Positions 13,516 to 27,334 of a stretch of DNA of 64,000 nucleotides are shown here, in pieces. The notes under the pieces were generated by a model, which was given only the letters and a program-made list of their open reading frames with translations, had not been told where the DNA came from and searched no databases. The position numbers and the translations under genes were made by a program. The stretch comes from Paragonimus skrjabini miyazakii. Taxonomy: Eukaryota; Platyhelminthes; Trematoda; Plagiorchiida; Troglotrematidae. The first letter of the stretch is position 1; each line of letters begins with the position of its first letter. The stretch spans positions 60,776 through 124,775 of the forward strand of contig JTDE01000137.1 in assembly GCA_014338405.1 (NCBI GenBank), given 5' to 3'.

Positions 13516-16349
13516 TATGTTTAATTTGAGGGCCGGTTTTCTTTTATTTATTGGAGTGATTTGCGGTCCGCAAGAGAAGGCTGCATATGACAACTAGTTG
13601 GTCATTGTAACAGTAAGCTAACTGGTGGCTACTGAATAGTGTGACATGATATCTCAGAATTGAAGTCAAATATATTGCATTTAAGAATGTTATGAGTCCT
13701 TATGATGAGTGTACTGGCCATAGTAGTGTACTGAAAGAAAAATAATATTTTGAACACTTAACAAAACATTATCGTTTATTTTGGTTCGACGGGATTCCTC
13801 TGTTTTCTTTTCGTTTTACCCGTGCCTTTTGGTTTGGTGGCATCTAAATATCTGCCGAGACATTCTGTAGAGTTGCTGCTGAGGTTCACCTTGATGAACG
13901 TCGACGCTAACCATGTCCTTTTGGTGACGAATCTTGACTGACGTTTTGCCATACGTTGAAACTTAATAATTGGTATTGTAACATGTTGGCATGCCATAAT
14001 TTTTAATCGATCTGTTTAAATTATCGGATAACACGATAATATGTACGACCAGATGAACGTTTACTGCAAACCGTGACGGTGCGTGGTTTTAACATTACTG
14101 ATATGCATTATTAGTTAGGAACAACTAATGTTGCCTTGAACCGATATTTTTAAAATTTGTGAGTGGCTGATTAAAAGCGTCATCTGGATGAATTATCTGT
14201 TCCCGATGAAACAGATATGTGGCGACTATACAGATATTGGAGTGAAAAACGAGGTGTTTACTAACACCAAAAGTAATGTCTTTAAGAAACAACATAAGTC
14301 CAATTGCGTTTTTACCTTAGTAACGCATCCAATTAGTGATGTAACGTAGAAGAACTGCCTATTGCAGTTATACGGTTTTGACATTGAAGCCGGTGGACGT
14401 ATTTCATGAAGATCAGTCCGTAAGATTTTCTGAGATTGGACGTCAACTCCGTAAAATTTAGCGTATTTAAAAGGGATATGTGTGTGTAAAATTGCTATTT
14501 ACTTTTCACGCAAATGTCAGTCAACTAATCCATTTTCGGTTCAATATTATGATTCAACTCAACCGAAGGTCAATTAGATGACAAATACGTGTAATTACTG
14601 TTATGTTTTTCACGACATCAATGCACATTTCTCCGGCCACTATTCCAGTTGTCGACTCAAAATTGCTTAAACACGTTCTCTAAACCTGAAACATGAATCT
14701 CTAAATGTTTCCGATGTTGACTTGAGTGTATCCAATTTTTTGAGTTCAGCTTTACATTTGTAAATTAATAATACGTCGATGTTGTAGTCAAACATATTTT
14801 GCTCATTGCCCGACGCTAATCAGCTTCATCTTCTCAAGCAAATTCAATTAGTCTGTCTGCAAACTGTCCGCTTAATTACACTGTGAAGAGCGTTACACCA
14901 CTTTGACGGGGAAACTCGTGTGCGCATCAGGTTTGTGTCTGCTGTGAGACAAATGAAGAATGATGAACCAGTGGAAAAATTCCGATGTATTTTCAAACTA
15001 ATTTTGATGAAACTGTCAGGTTTCCTTTTAAGATTGAAAAATTGTTTCGTCGTATTAAGTTTATCATAAACACTCAAAAATATTAACTTTCAACTGAGAA
15101 TTGACCAACTTGGTTGTTGATCTAGTACATTTGCTATTCACCAGAATAAAATAACCGATTTAGTAACGTTCTTGTACCACTAAATTAAAATTATTTCAAA
15201 TAATGAAAATGTCAAGAATTTACTTAATATGATCTCAGTTGTTTTGTGTTAATTTTACGGAAGGATTTTGACACAGTTCTTTAGCGTAATTTGTTCATAA
15301 TTTTTTCTTTAAAATAATTTGTAAACTTCCCGAAACGAAGCCCCAATAATAAAGCTACCACTTTGAAAGATTATTTGCATTTATTCTGAATGATTTTGTT
15401 AAATAAGCTGTTTGGCCATGCAGTTAACATAAACATTCAAGTATACCCTCCAACTTGGTATCATTCAGTTGTGAGCCTCCAACAAATGTTCAACTGTGCT
15501 AACTCTGAATTCACTAAAATTGACGTTATCGTTTGGTCTGAACTAAATTCCAGCTATCTCTAATTTCACAACTTAAGTCATCTATGTTTCGAAATACTGT
15601 CATAGCAAAATATGTGATGATTAGTTTGGCAAACTAAATAAAATTCGCAAACGAAAGTTACCAAAGTAAGTAGCCTGCAGAGGTTTCATTATCAAACTGG
15701 TAAAGACTCATGTCAAGCGTCTTCGCTTCAACACTGTGACAACAGAATAGCATGTAATTTAATTTCCTCCTTCCATGAATAATTTCTCGCCAGCATGATA
15801 TACCCTGCTCACGTTCATAAGAAAATGCGACACTTTAATTTCCTGGCGAAATTATTGCTCAGGGTGTCTATTCTACACAAGGCTAGAGTGAAGCGTGATT
15901 CGTTTGGACATCCTCAGCCAGCAGCGTTGCAAATCACACGATAGTTGGTCGCTGTCATCCTGTCGGTTACCTGTGAAAGTTGGAAATTCCGGGCAGGCCA
16001 TCTCCGCACCAACGGTTGGTGTGTGTGAATGGGTAACACAACCATCGCGTTAATCGACGGTTATAGAGTTGGTGACAGGGCAAATACGGGATTCAGTGAA
16101 TATCCTAGTGGGGTGCTGCTTAAAACATCGTTTAAGCTATTCATTGTTGAAAATCCCACATAAAGAACTTTATATTGGCGCACCAGTTTGAAGGTAAACA
16201 TTATGAAACGTTTTAATATGAATTCAGCATTACTTATAATTGACCACGTTTCTTCCACTGTCATGAATTTTATGGTGATGATATTCAAAAATGAACAATT
16301 AATCTTGAATGCTGTTCTTATAAGCGCTCATCAACATGTCATTTCAATG

Positions 16350-16440
16350 TGGCTTTGTTTACATTGGGCAACCATTTTGACCATCGTTCCATTGACTTCA
16401 CAACAGGCAATGGTGAATTATCCTACGCATTTAGGTAGTG
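16350..16440 (-). repeat. Degraded fragment of the tRNA-like element
   Basis: The stretch from gggcaacc through gaccatcgttccattgactt to gaattatcc follows the A-box side and 3' flank of the element at 6962-7286 (its gaggcaacc, accactgcgcca and gaattatc). The inverted-repeat ends are absent. It is a weak but co-linear match. Confidence 0.45.
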
Positions 16441-16544
16441 CGCGAGTCTGTTTCAGAAGGAAGAACCGGATTTGTGTCTTGTTGTTCTAAGAGCTCCTCA
16501 GCATATCTTCATCACGGGTGACATTAGAACTCTGGCTCTGTCTT

Positions 16545-16635
16545 CTTTAGGCAGTTTACTAACCATTGCGCCATTGACTTTCCAACAGGCGAATATAAAT
16601 TATCCCACGCACACGTTCAGCTGTATTCGCATCTA
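16545..16635 (-). repeat. Second degraded fragment of the tRNA-like element
   Basis: ctaaccattgcgccattgac near 16558 is almost the same as ctaaccaatgcgccgttgac in the copy at 30.3 kb. It is followed by the same aattatc and cgttcagc landmarks. It sits in direct orientation about 195 bases after the previous fragment, so either two insertions or a local duplication occurred. Confidence 0.55.
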
Positions 16636-19600
16636 GATAATGCGTAGACTAAATAACCACCCCTGAAAATGGAAGGGCAACTGCTCTTTGAACTCCAACC
16701 AGTGGTCTCAGCATTACGGAAGTTCTTATACGGCTTAGCAATATTAATAAACACTGCACATCACAAGTGATCGCGGCTCCCTCAATTTTACGCTCCTTCC
16801 AGCAACCCTGTGAGGTTTGCTACTATCAGAGCTTGAACGATCTAGACTTGTAAGAAGGATGAATGTTTTCCACTTAGAAAGATGCCAACCCAAATTAGGT
16901 CGCTTCCATTAAAACAGCTGTGCTTAAATGATCGAACATCAGTTTTTGTACATCAAGCAGTTCCAAATAATTGGTTTATGAATTGTTAAATCAACTTAAC
17001 AAATCCTCCTGTGTAATTATCACCAAATTGTGACGAGAAGTACATAAACTAGATTGAGTTCGCTATCTCATCATGAGATAAACAAACATGCGTGCCCACT
17101 GGTTGTAAAACTGGGGATGGGGACAGCAGCCCTTCAGGCAACCAGCCCATGCTCTTATCTTCACAAATATCGGTTGTTTCAGCATCTAACTTGATGGGGG
17201 CATTTTGTGCATTTGGGAGCCAACTTGCTTTCACTCTGTTTAGGCACATGCATTGATCATACCAAACACTGCAGCAAAACGAGTTCATTTGTTTTGCTAC
17301 TCATCAAGTCCAAAGTAAGTTGACACGAATCAGTGCCACGTTATATATTATCCGCCGAAATGAACCTGGAAGAATTCTTTCTTTGATCATTTATTTCGAA
17401 AGCACACTGCGCCTACAATTTGGACATAAATGGTACAAAACGCTGAGCTGATTCAGCTCAATAAACTTTTAAATTGAATCACTCTTAATTAGGATTTTGC
17501 CACAATTGCGTAATAACTTTGAGCGCATTTTCATTCAGCTTGACTAATAATTGAGGAAACTGATAGTTTATTTTTTTATCATATCATGTACGTTGCGACC
17601 TCCGTTAACTTTGCAATTTCTCCTGAATCAAAGTATTTTAATTTGCGACCGATAACTGCCCACCCCGCCAACAACTAGTCAATGAGCATAACTTGTTAAT
17701 TATAGGGGAAAATAAACGGAACTCAGTCGGTTGTTTAAGGAAGCCTGATGAATCATTATCTATACTCGGAAAATGGCACGTATGCACATAAGGAGAATAT
17801 ATGCATGCCACTGCTGCCATAACATGTACACGGCTGTAATCTGGACAGGCGTTTCCAATGTGTTAGCCTTTATTGATTAGGCCCTGGAAACGACAGATTG
17901 GAATATATGGTTTGAACAGTGACCTTCTAGGACGACAGAATGTTCCGGCTAATAAACCATTTTGAAGACGTTCAAAGAACTACATACCGTGGTTCACTTA
18001 TTCATTAAACCATTGGTTTACAGTACACATTCGAGATTGTTTTGGCCAATTGGATTCAAGAACTATAGATAGTACGACTTTAAAATTAACATTGTTAATT
18101 AGAATTAAACCACATCAATATTAATATGGATATAAATATGTAATGCATATTTATAATAATGCAAGACATCGGAAAGGCTCCCACCCTGAAAATCGCACTC
18201 TGTTTCCTTTTTTACTTTTTCAAACTGTGCATGACGTTCGAAATATATAACTTTATGGAACGATTTCATCGGTGACACTTATTTCATCTAGAATATTATG
18301 AACTACTACTGGAGTGTGATATTATGCAATAAATTAAGCAGTATATAGATAGGAACCTTGATCCGTTTATGTCATGTGTTATTCGGCGGAAAGCGTCTTT
18401 ACATACTGCCTAGTATCAAAAATTCTTCACACGTCCACTATAAACAGTTGATTGTTTTTTCAGACCTATCCATGGTGAAGATCCGACTTTGGTCTCACAG
18501 AGCAACTGATGTGACTTGCGTATAAAGAATTTGCTTTCACTTTCTCAGGTCTTATACCTTCTGATTTCCGCTAGACATAAATGAACTTACAGGTGCTGCT
18601 ACACAAGCTACGTGAGTTGAAGTGTGCAAGCAGGCGTCTTGGCATTCGCCACTATGAAGCGTTCATTTGCAAATGAACGTCAACAATGAGTTCATTAGAT
18701 GCTGACTTGCGAATTCCACTAAAACAACGCCATTTTCAAATCAATGTGAGAAAAGAAATTAGGCAAAAAGGGTGCAAGAGATGTTTTGTTGTGTTCCCGT
18801 TGATGTGCGCTACATACAGTGGACAGATACGGTGACAACAAACAACATCAATACATCTGATGTTGTCGCTGTACCGCAGTGACAAGATTACATCCAACGT
18901 GAAAGGAAAGATAGCACATTTGACTCAGACCTTATTAGACGGAGGCTGGTCTCAACTGTCATGTGAAAACACACCCTGGAAACCCTGTATTTGTGGAGGA
19001 AGCAAAGTCAATAGCAATGTCGCCTAAGAGGGGACCTCATTAATTCAGTCGCCAGAATAATGTGACTTTAACAATATTTATGAAAACAGCTACACCACCT
19101 GCATCTCAGTAGACCTAAAAAAACATTTCGCGCACTACATTTAATTGAAACATGATTCAATGTCTGTATGATTGTCAGTTTCTGAATAACTTTCCACGTA
19201 AAATTATGGCAGACTTCGAAAATTGCGGACACGCTATCAATTCAAACGAAAAACTGTTTTTGCCTTGAAAACTTCGCATATTTATTTGTACGACGTTTTA
19301 GTTTATCTCCAATTCAGTTGAAACTTACATGTAGGCTAATCAGTGATTTTACTAGCACTTTTATTGCTTTGAGTCTCCCTATTTCCGTCACTCCTAACAT
19401 AAAATTTTACGTGCAATGTTTGGCTTGATTTTCTCAACGGTTTCATGCTAACCCTAGCGCTGTTATTAATATGGCGTGATTGAATCAAAATACTCATTGA
19501 CGCTGATTTGATACAAAGGAACTTACTGTGTTTTCCTGTTTTTAAGATTTTCATCCACAATCGGTTGCCTACAGCTTTTGTTCAGTAATGATTTAGGCAG

Positions 19601-22349
19601 AGTGAGTGAGTGGTTTGCTTACAACAAACTGCGCATCTCATTACCAATTACCTTTCAATAATCCGTTTGCCTCAAAGTACATGGAAATATAGTCAGCATT
19701 TAGACTACTATTGTCAAACATCTTCACATGGCGTCAATCCGGATAGATTTATGATCTAGGTGTAGCTGGTAGGCATTCGTGAAAGACGCAAGCTGCGCTT
19801 CTAAATGAGTTGAAAAACTTTGTTTAACATTTATGGTGTAATCGTTATCTGGTATTTTATCGAGAATGGCTTTGTTGTTGACAGAGGTAAAAAATTTTGC
19901 ATTGGCGAATTTCGATCGATGTTCAAATATGCATTCGTTTAGCCTTCTTTTCGTTTATTCAATCACAGTGTCAGGTGAGTTGATGCATATGGGTGGATCT
20001 CTGATGTATGGAATCCACCTGAATAGAAGTGATTGGATAAATAGCCATTGCTGTTACATACCTAATGGTCATAAGGGGGAATTACGTGTAAGCCACGACC
20101 ACAGGATTGTCACGGGTTGCACGCAAAATTTTTTGAAACTTGCAATCTTGGTCGGAAAGCAGAAAGTTTGTGCGAACCCCAAGAACAGTTTCTTCTTACT
20201 GCCCACATTGCCTCCCAGTGAAAATGTGTTGCACATCTTTGCTATTGCGTTCCTGCGAACCGGGTCGACTCTCGATTGATAACCGAAGTGGATAATGTAT
20301 GCTTGCCAGGGCGAAGTTTCATAAATCGTCATTGGTTGATGGCTTGACCACAAATATTAGTAAACTAAATGCAATCCGATTGCTAACGGAGCATGCAACA
20401 TTTAGGTGTTTTGTACAGTACGTTCTTTTGCCTGCTAACCTGCAGTAAATTTCAGACACGCATATGCAGTGAATCAGATTAGCGATTTACAAAGAACAAG
20501 CAGACCTGTCAAAAATGATGACCACATACTTAGAACAGGAATAATGAATAATTTTTTTCAGGGTCAAGTTCCTCATCATTACCTTCATCGGCAACCAATA
20601 TGTTTATATCTATCTCATTCACTTAGCCTTGTGTCCCAGGTTTGGTGTGCATTCATGAATACTTTGCTGGTTTACAGGCTGGTGGTTAACTGGGTCTGCC
20701 AGGAAAAATCATTTGCTTACCCGAACGACTTGACGTTGCAATCATATGTCATATTTTTCCTAACTAACAACGTGTCGGTTTATTTAGGACATTTCAGTGC
20801 CGTCTTGTATGTGATGGCGCACGTGTGTACATCTGGAATGCATGAAATTTTGTATGTATGTCTGTTCCAACTTAGAGTGCGATGCATCTCCAGCGAGGAA
20901 TTGTTATAATTTTGTCAGTGATCTAAACCTCATGTTTGGTTATATCAGACGTTCTGCCCAAAATAATTCTACAGTAACTATTTTCTACCATTTTTACTGA
21001 CAATCAAGGCCTTTTATTTATTTTATTCACAGTTTTATGCTTTCCAGACCTGCTGTTTGTTTTCGTTTAAAAATTGAAACCTGCCCTACTAAACGTTCTA
21101 CTCACTGAATAAAACACACTCGTTTAGATTAAACTATTGTAAACATCCATCTATCTTGAAATTAGTCCGCGCGTTATATTGAAGGGTGTGTCTATCAGTT
21201 TGAAGTGGCCGTCGTTGGATGTTGGGTAGTGGAGCACCAAACGGCGAGAAATCAATGGGGAAAATCAAAACACCAGACAGAAAATATGCCTGTAGAAAGA
21301 GTAAACCTTGTTCAGGAGCACAGTAAGAAGCCTACTTGCAGTTAGAGGATAGGCGCTATCATGATAATGTAAATGCCACTTTGACAAGATTCGATGTAGT
21401 AAAATGTGTTGTGTTCTTGTCTAAAGCGAAAAATATGAATGATGACTCAATGGCAGTGAGAAATCTGTCGTGCTGCCTATTTCATATTTTCACTGTCATC
21501 CACAAACGGAAACGAATGTTTAAACATATCCTCACCATTCTGATTTCGGATATATTTAAGGTTACTTATGTGCAGTAGGGTTTTTTGATTAATACGAACT
21601 GAACAACACTGTCGTCATCGTTTTTGGCTCTTAGAGATGTGGCTGAAATGCCGATCTTATCCGTGAGAAAAAAAGTGCAGTTTTGGCTCACTATAACAAC
21701 AGTTAAAATTGAGTCTAATGCTTATTGTTGAGAGAGGATAGCTGAGAAACATTCGGGAATACGGTAGCTACGTCCAGTTGCAACCGATTTTCAGGTGATA
21801 TGCAGAGTTGTTTGTTAGAGTTGACGTGGAATAAAAGTGAAACCAGACCAGTGCGTCTTTTCTAGAGAGCTCACCAGTGACAGTTATCTAAATGAAGAAG
21901 CCAGACAGTGGAGTAATTAATAGCCAGATTTTGAAGAGTTGTTTCTAGCACTTATCTGTGAGATTTTGCGATCTAAGTTATGTGTGATGAATTAGCAACA
22001 GCGATGCACTCACGTTGAGCAATTTTATGATTATTAGGACATAAGACATTATATACCATGTACGATGGTATGTCTAAACAAGCCACCAACTGTTAACATT
22101 TGAATTTGTATTCGGTGAATACGTCGCTTTATTTCGTATTTTCTACATTGAAACTGCGATATTAGATAAAAATGATTTTGGTTTCAGCGAGCGGAACTGT
22201 TTTCGATAAATTCTCATATTTGGCTGGCACAATTATATATCAAATCAAGTAATAGCAAGGGAAGTTATTAGTCAAAATAATACGAGAGTAAAGCGATTGC
22301 GTAGGACACAGAAGCGACTTCGTTGTGGTTATAATCACAAGAGAGGGAG

Positions 22350-22970
22350 GTTTTTAGGAAGTCAGTGTTGATTGGGGTGAGTTGGGGGGCGGGCGGGTTC
22401 GAATTGTCGCGTGGGTTGACTGCTGGTGTTCGACCAAGGTAATCCCAAGTTGTGAACGAACTGTTTTTGAACACACAAGTCCGGCTGACGTAATCGGTTT
22501 GCGACCGCTTCGGCCATAGACAGGATGTGCCACTGGATCTTTCAGGCAACGGCGGCCGGGGCACGGTAGATGATGCGAAACGCCTTATCCGTGTCTGTGT
22601 GTCGGTCACAGGATGTCGGTCCGGCCAGGATGGATGCGCTAATGTTCTTCGTTGTTCCAGAGCGAAGCCACGTCCGGCAGTGTTCACGAATTCTTTCCGA
22701 TAAACGCCTAGTGGTGCGACTAAGATATGCTGAACCACAGCAACAGGCAAATGAATAGTTTAAAAATGAGGCAGCACTGTTAGGCATATTATCTTTCAGA
22801 TTAAGTGACACCGCCCGTTTTGACTGGAACGTTACGATAGGACCTGCAGCACAATAGGGACTACCGATCGCGTCAGTCAGTTGGTGCGTTGTCAACTCGG
22901 CTTCCGCGTCCTCTTTGAGCGGCAAAGTTATATAGATCTTTTTCTTGTCAGCTGTATATACTGGGGCTTG
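22350..22970 (-). mobile_element. Penelope-like element remnant: end of RT plus GIY-YIG-type endonuclease
   Basis: The minus-strand frame running from about 22970 to 22542 reads a conserved-looking RT C-terminal stretch (YITLPLKEDAEAEL), then the Cys-rich CCCGSAYLSRTTRRLSERIREH block. That block fits the GIY-YIG-related endonuclease of Penelope-like retroelements (the C.CG..Y.GRT.R.L..R..EH pattern). One TGA at about 22542 interrupts the frame. Past it the same frame continues with AEAVANRLRQPDLCVQKQFV, which fits the usual extreme C-terminus of these polyproteins. The catalytic RT motifs are not present, so this is a 5'-truncated, dead copy. An open frame at 22268-22750 in another phase is a shadow. 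Confidence 0.8.
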
Positions 22971-23215
22971 CATATTATGCTGCAAGTCATATCGTAATGT
23001 TCCAGTCAAAACGGACGCTGCCATTTAATCTAAAAGATAATATGCCTAGCAGTGCTGCCCCATTTTTAATCTATTCATTTTCCTGTTGCTGTGGTTCAGC
23101 ATATCTTAGTCGCACCACTAGGCGTTTATCGGAAGGAATTCGTGAACACTGCCCGGCGTGGCTTCGCCCCGGAACAACAAAGAACATTAACTCATCCATC
23201 CTGGCCCAAGTGGTT
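22971..23215 (+). mobile_element. Second Penelope-like fragment, head-to-head with the first
   Basis: From about 22971 the + strand reads FQSKRTLPFNLKDNMP, then CCCGSAYLSRTTRRLSEGIR and SGTTKNI-like sequence. This is the same endonuclease part as the minus-strand copy, with scattered differences. The two copies therefore form an inverted pair meeting near 22970. Resemblance stops after the SSILA motif near 23205. It codes for no complete domain. Penelope-like insertions are known to carry partial inverted copies at one end, so this could be part of the same insertion rather than a second one. Confidence 0.75.
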
Positions 23216-26200
23216 GACTGTGATTGTGTCGCGCACTGACCAACAATGTCCTGTGTGCACTCGTACGAAAGACTAAGACTGGGTCGGGAAAAGCAGTTAC
23301 TCCCTCTGTTTTAGTCTTACGTGAAAGCATTTCACTTGAAAGATCAATTTAAATCCTTACCAGGTGTTTACCAAACCGCTTTCAGATAAATTAATGTGTA
23401 TATGTCCCAATTGGTATGTAGCAGGAATAATTTCCCTCAAATTCAGTAACGAACCAAACTGAGATATCGTTTGTCCACTCCTGAGACGAAATTTATACTC
23501 GGCCCAAATTTTGACAATGGCCTCAACAATGAGTCGACAGCAAACTTATTTAAGGGAAACGAACAGATCTGCTGAAATTTACTAGTGTGACCGTTAGCCG
23601 AAATGCTTGTTCAGGAAAACCAATTGCACACTCACATGGGAAAACAACCACGACAAATGTACTAATGACCACTATGTATTCCGCCTTTCTGTAAAACATC
23701 CGTGACAAGTATATTTGCCATTTAGTTTCAGGGATTCGATTAGTACGTTAGACCGAATAGTGACCAGACATTCTGGCGCGTCTGGATTTGCCATCTTTTA
23801 AGATCACTTCACAACAACCGTGAGTTCGGCCATCATGTGGCAACACTGACATATTATTGGTCTTGGTACACAAAAATGTTACACTGATTTTTTGTAGAAA
23901 AGAGACTAGAACACCCGAACAATCAGTCCAAAAACTCTCAACGATATGGTCAAACACGAGATGGACGATTGAGTACCTTGCACTTATTTTGCATATATGC
24001 AAATAGTTCTGGGGGGAGAGAGTGTTTTCCTGTGTTAATTGCAGACTGGCTATTGTTTACTATTCACCCGGGCTAGCTTGCTCACTCCAAAAGAGGACAA
24101 TGCTTACCTTAACAATAACAAACATCTTTTGCTAATGAATAGACTAAAACACGTGTTTGTCTCAAAAGTCTCCGCTAACATCCTCAAGCAGGTTACTCTG
24201 GTCAGCATATTGGGTCGAACTAAATAATGTTGATGGGTCAAATCGATGCCATTTCAATACACCTCAAACGATTCGGTATCACCCGCTGAATCATTGCTAT
24301 GGTTCCAGTTATGTTTTCATACATGTATGACAGTGTATTGGTCAGAACCCGTTGATGTAAAGCGTTTCGAGAAACGTTGTTTGGTTGTCGACATGTGCCC
24401 TGAATGACGCATTTCTTTGTTGATCATTTTATGTGTGGTTTGCCACGGTTTACGATTACTGTTCCGCACCCACTTTCACTTGTCTACGCGATATACTTTG
24501 GTCCTCTAAACTAACACACTAATAAGTAGGCCGTTTCATTGAATGCCCCACACAAAGCAAGTAATGGACAATGTACTGGCCGCTAAAAGCTTGGCTGTAC
24601 GCCAATGAGTTCATGCACAGCTAAATAAGATGTTGACCCGATAACTGCGAAGTTGTTAGAGTGATAAAGAGAATATTCATCATTTTGTATGACGTAAGCA
24701 ACATCAGTCTGATGTTGCAAAAATATATGGTTGCGGTACAACGCCAGTGTTATTCGCATAACAGCCGAAAAAGGGAATGTAATTTTTCGTAACCGGCTAT
24801 GTAGTAATTAATATGGGTTAAACACAAGAGACGTTTCAAGAGACAGGTCGGCCAGCAACGCAGCTTCCCTCACGTGGGATATCGCACAGTGTTATGATAC
24901 ACAAAAAGTGAAATTACCTTACCCGAATTCTATGATAAATCTGACGAAATAATCATCCAATATGGAAGCGGGTGAACATACTCAAACGTATCTGACTTCC
25001 CTTGTAAATGTTATGGAAAAACCGTTGATAAAATAATTCGTTTGCGGTTTAACAACCTGCTAATGAACTTATCTCGAACTGTGAAAACGTTCATTCCATT
25101 TGGTTACTATTCACGTTGGTGTCTGTCAACAACATTTTGTTGGTTTCCATGGTTTAGTGAATAAGGGAGAAATGCTAGCTTATTTTTGTACCTACGCTTT
25201 ATTGAACCAATTCTGAACTTCCGCAAATGTTTTATTTCGCATGCCATTGAAAGTTATATAATGGCCTAAATTAGCAACCTATATTTATACTGGTATAGTT
25301 ATATTGCTGCTGACGATTTGCAAAGGTGATATTGATCGTTTAATGAAAACAAAATGTATCATCACATTTGTTAGTAAAATAAAACTAACATATATTTCAT
25401 CATACTTTGTTCAAGTGAAATGCGATTATTTGCTAGTTGGTATCCTTCAGCGATGGCATGACAAATAGTATATTGAACAATTGTACTGTAATGGACGTTG
25501 TCAACAATAGAGTGAAATAGTCCAGTCTTACAATTGTGGACGTGGATTACCAGTCGTCAATTCACAAACGTAATCGTGACCGATTCACTAGGAGGAAATG
25601 CGTCCACCGGTTGTATATCACACGCGTACGTCTACTATACACATTGGCAAAATGAGGCTAGCTAGTTCATCGTAATTCATTTAAGTGTGATGCGTTTATC
25701 TGCCATTTGGAGTCCTTTATCATTAGCTTGCTAAAGTTTCCACTGAACAATCACAGTTTGACGAGAACAACAAAAATCTAACGTAAACTACTTTGAGCTG
25801 AATAATTGCGTTCTCCCATTTTCCTGAACTAATCCACTTATGCGAATTAGATGAAGTCACAAGGTTGCACCAAAACAGTGCCTGAGTTTGTTTAAGGTAG
25901 TTATAACCTTCCTGACTCGATGCTTTTATGAACACCTCACCGATTTTTCCTAGTTTCCCAAACAAATAAAAGTCAGGTCGAAAGTTTTTTAAAACCCGGC
26001 ACAAGGTCTATTCTGCAAAGTATTGGACATTGTCTCGAATAACCGTGCAAACTGTGCACAACACAACAGTGTCCACTAATTTTGTGCCCGATTTTTGTGG
26101 CATCAGATTTTCATGTGGTGAACTTTGTCTAGTCACTGACAGCCAAATATTTGTTTAAATGGGCAACATGATCAGAGGCTCTATCAGCCGGTAATCGCGC

Positions 26201-27044
26201 ACATAGTACTATTTGCAAATGAGAATTCAGTAAAAATGGTTCCTTAACCCTCATTCAAGTAAATGAAACTGCCGTTCACCAATATACTCAATCGACCATT
26301 CTCGAAGGTGCACATTTACGTTATGAGAAAAACTAAATTGGTGCGGCCGGTTTGGTATTTTTGATGAATTTTATGAATCGGAGTAAAACAATAGCAATCT
26401 TCCATGTATACGTCTACAAGACAATTTAAGGTTAAACATTTGTGTTTCTTTTGATTGAAGAATGCACACTTGAGATTTAAGTCGGTCAGAACTACATGGA
26501 AACGGATATTCCACGCATAAAAGTATCTAGCCAAAATTGCACATTCGTGTGTTATCTACTGGCAAATATTCCAGACTGAAAATACAGTTATGAAATTTCC
26601 ACAATTCCTTCATTCCGCCGCACAAAATTGTGTTTTCTCAGTTGAATTGATCAAACTAAAATTTTCGTTCTCCGTAGGTGACCCTCACTTTCAAATGATC
26701 AGCAATCAACATGTTTTGATTTTGTTTCGAAAGACAATTCGTAACTTTGTCATTACACGTTATTGAAGTAATACAGATCCGTACCACTTTCTTCCCAACA
26801 CCCCTTTACTGCTTGGGATTAAACATTGTAAATGTTAATTTCTACTGCACTTTGCTGTTTTCTTTACGAATATCATGGTATGAAAAGCTCATTCTGAGGA
26901 CTGGTGGTATGCTGGTGTTGAGAATCAAAACCTGATAAAGGGCCTGACGCGCGTTAATTACTCCACACAAAACGCGTGCTTTGGTCGCTTATTTTTGAAA
27001 TTACGCCACTCAACCTAATTTCATAGTATTGTTCTCCGTTTCAG
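23216..27044. other. No supported gene upstream of the receptor gene; implied 5' UTR exon and promoter not located
   Basis: The reading frame of the first coding exon has an acceptor-like tttcag ending at 27044, so a non-coding first exon may lie in this stretch or further upstream. I could not pick it out. Open frames at 23748-24002 and 25723-26004 (both minus) have no recognisable features. A perfect 10-bp-arm palindrome lies at 24698-24718. Confidence 0.45.
24698..24718. repeat. Perfect palindrome, 10-bp arms around one base
   Basis: gcaacatcag and ctgatgttgc flank a single t. A weaker hairpin using the same aacatca/tgatgtt core occurs near 18.85 kb. No gene is close, so a transcription terminator is not implied. 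It may be the tip of an old inverted repeat. Confidence 0.5.
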
Positions 27045-27054
27045 GTTTAGCATA

Positions 27055-27334
27055 ATGCTCAAGATTATTCTTGTCGTACATATTTTGAACCAATTTGGTC
27101 GGATCAATACTGCTCCTCCCACAGACTGGGACGTACGTGCTAAGTTGAAGCCGCAAGAGACAGATGTCCACAACAAACCAGAAAACGCAGTTGCGTCCTC
27201 AGGGCAATCACATCAAGAAATGATGCACGCAGCCAAGGATTGTTTAGAATCAATGCGGAAATGTGAACAACATGAGGGAATTTGCAAGGTGGACATCGTC
27301 ATATTCAAACGATTTTGCGGAGATTGGCTAAAAG
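27055..27334 (+). CDS. GFR-like gene, coding exon 1: leader and first part of GDNF domain 1
   Basis: It starts at ATG 27055 and ends before gtaatc, leaving one base of a codon (phase 1). The first ~20 residues (MLKIILVVHILNQFGRINTA) are hydrophobic enough for a signal peptide, though not a strong one. A polar, probably disordered spacer follows. The exon then gives four domain cysteines at residues 63, 70, 77 and 88 within CLESMRKC, GICK and RFC, the usual opening of a GDNF/GAS1 domain. An acceptor tttcag ends at 27044 and the frame stays open for some codons above the ATG. The start could therefore lie in an earlier exon, but the hydrophobic run right after this ATG favours it. Confidence 0.8.

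Larger units (their letters stand above)
13516..22349. other. No supported gene; two degraded repeat fragments
   Basis: Two fragments of the tRNA-like element lie near 16.4 and 16.6 kb. Between 19866 and 20353 both strands are open for long stretches and the base mix looks less AT-rich, which may mark an old repeat or pseudogene. The 146-codon + frame at 20469-20909 has a good acceptor inside it (after the T run ending at 20561) but no domain and no clear partner exon. I see no other structure. Confidence 0.5.

Noticed and set aside
20469..20909. 146-codon + frame with an internal acceptor
   Set aside because: No domain, no clear donor and no partner exon; length alone is not enough in this AT-rich DNA.
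22268..22750. 160-codon minus-strand frame
   Set aside because: It is a shifted shadow of the Penelope-like remnant; the family resemblance is in the neighbouring frame.
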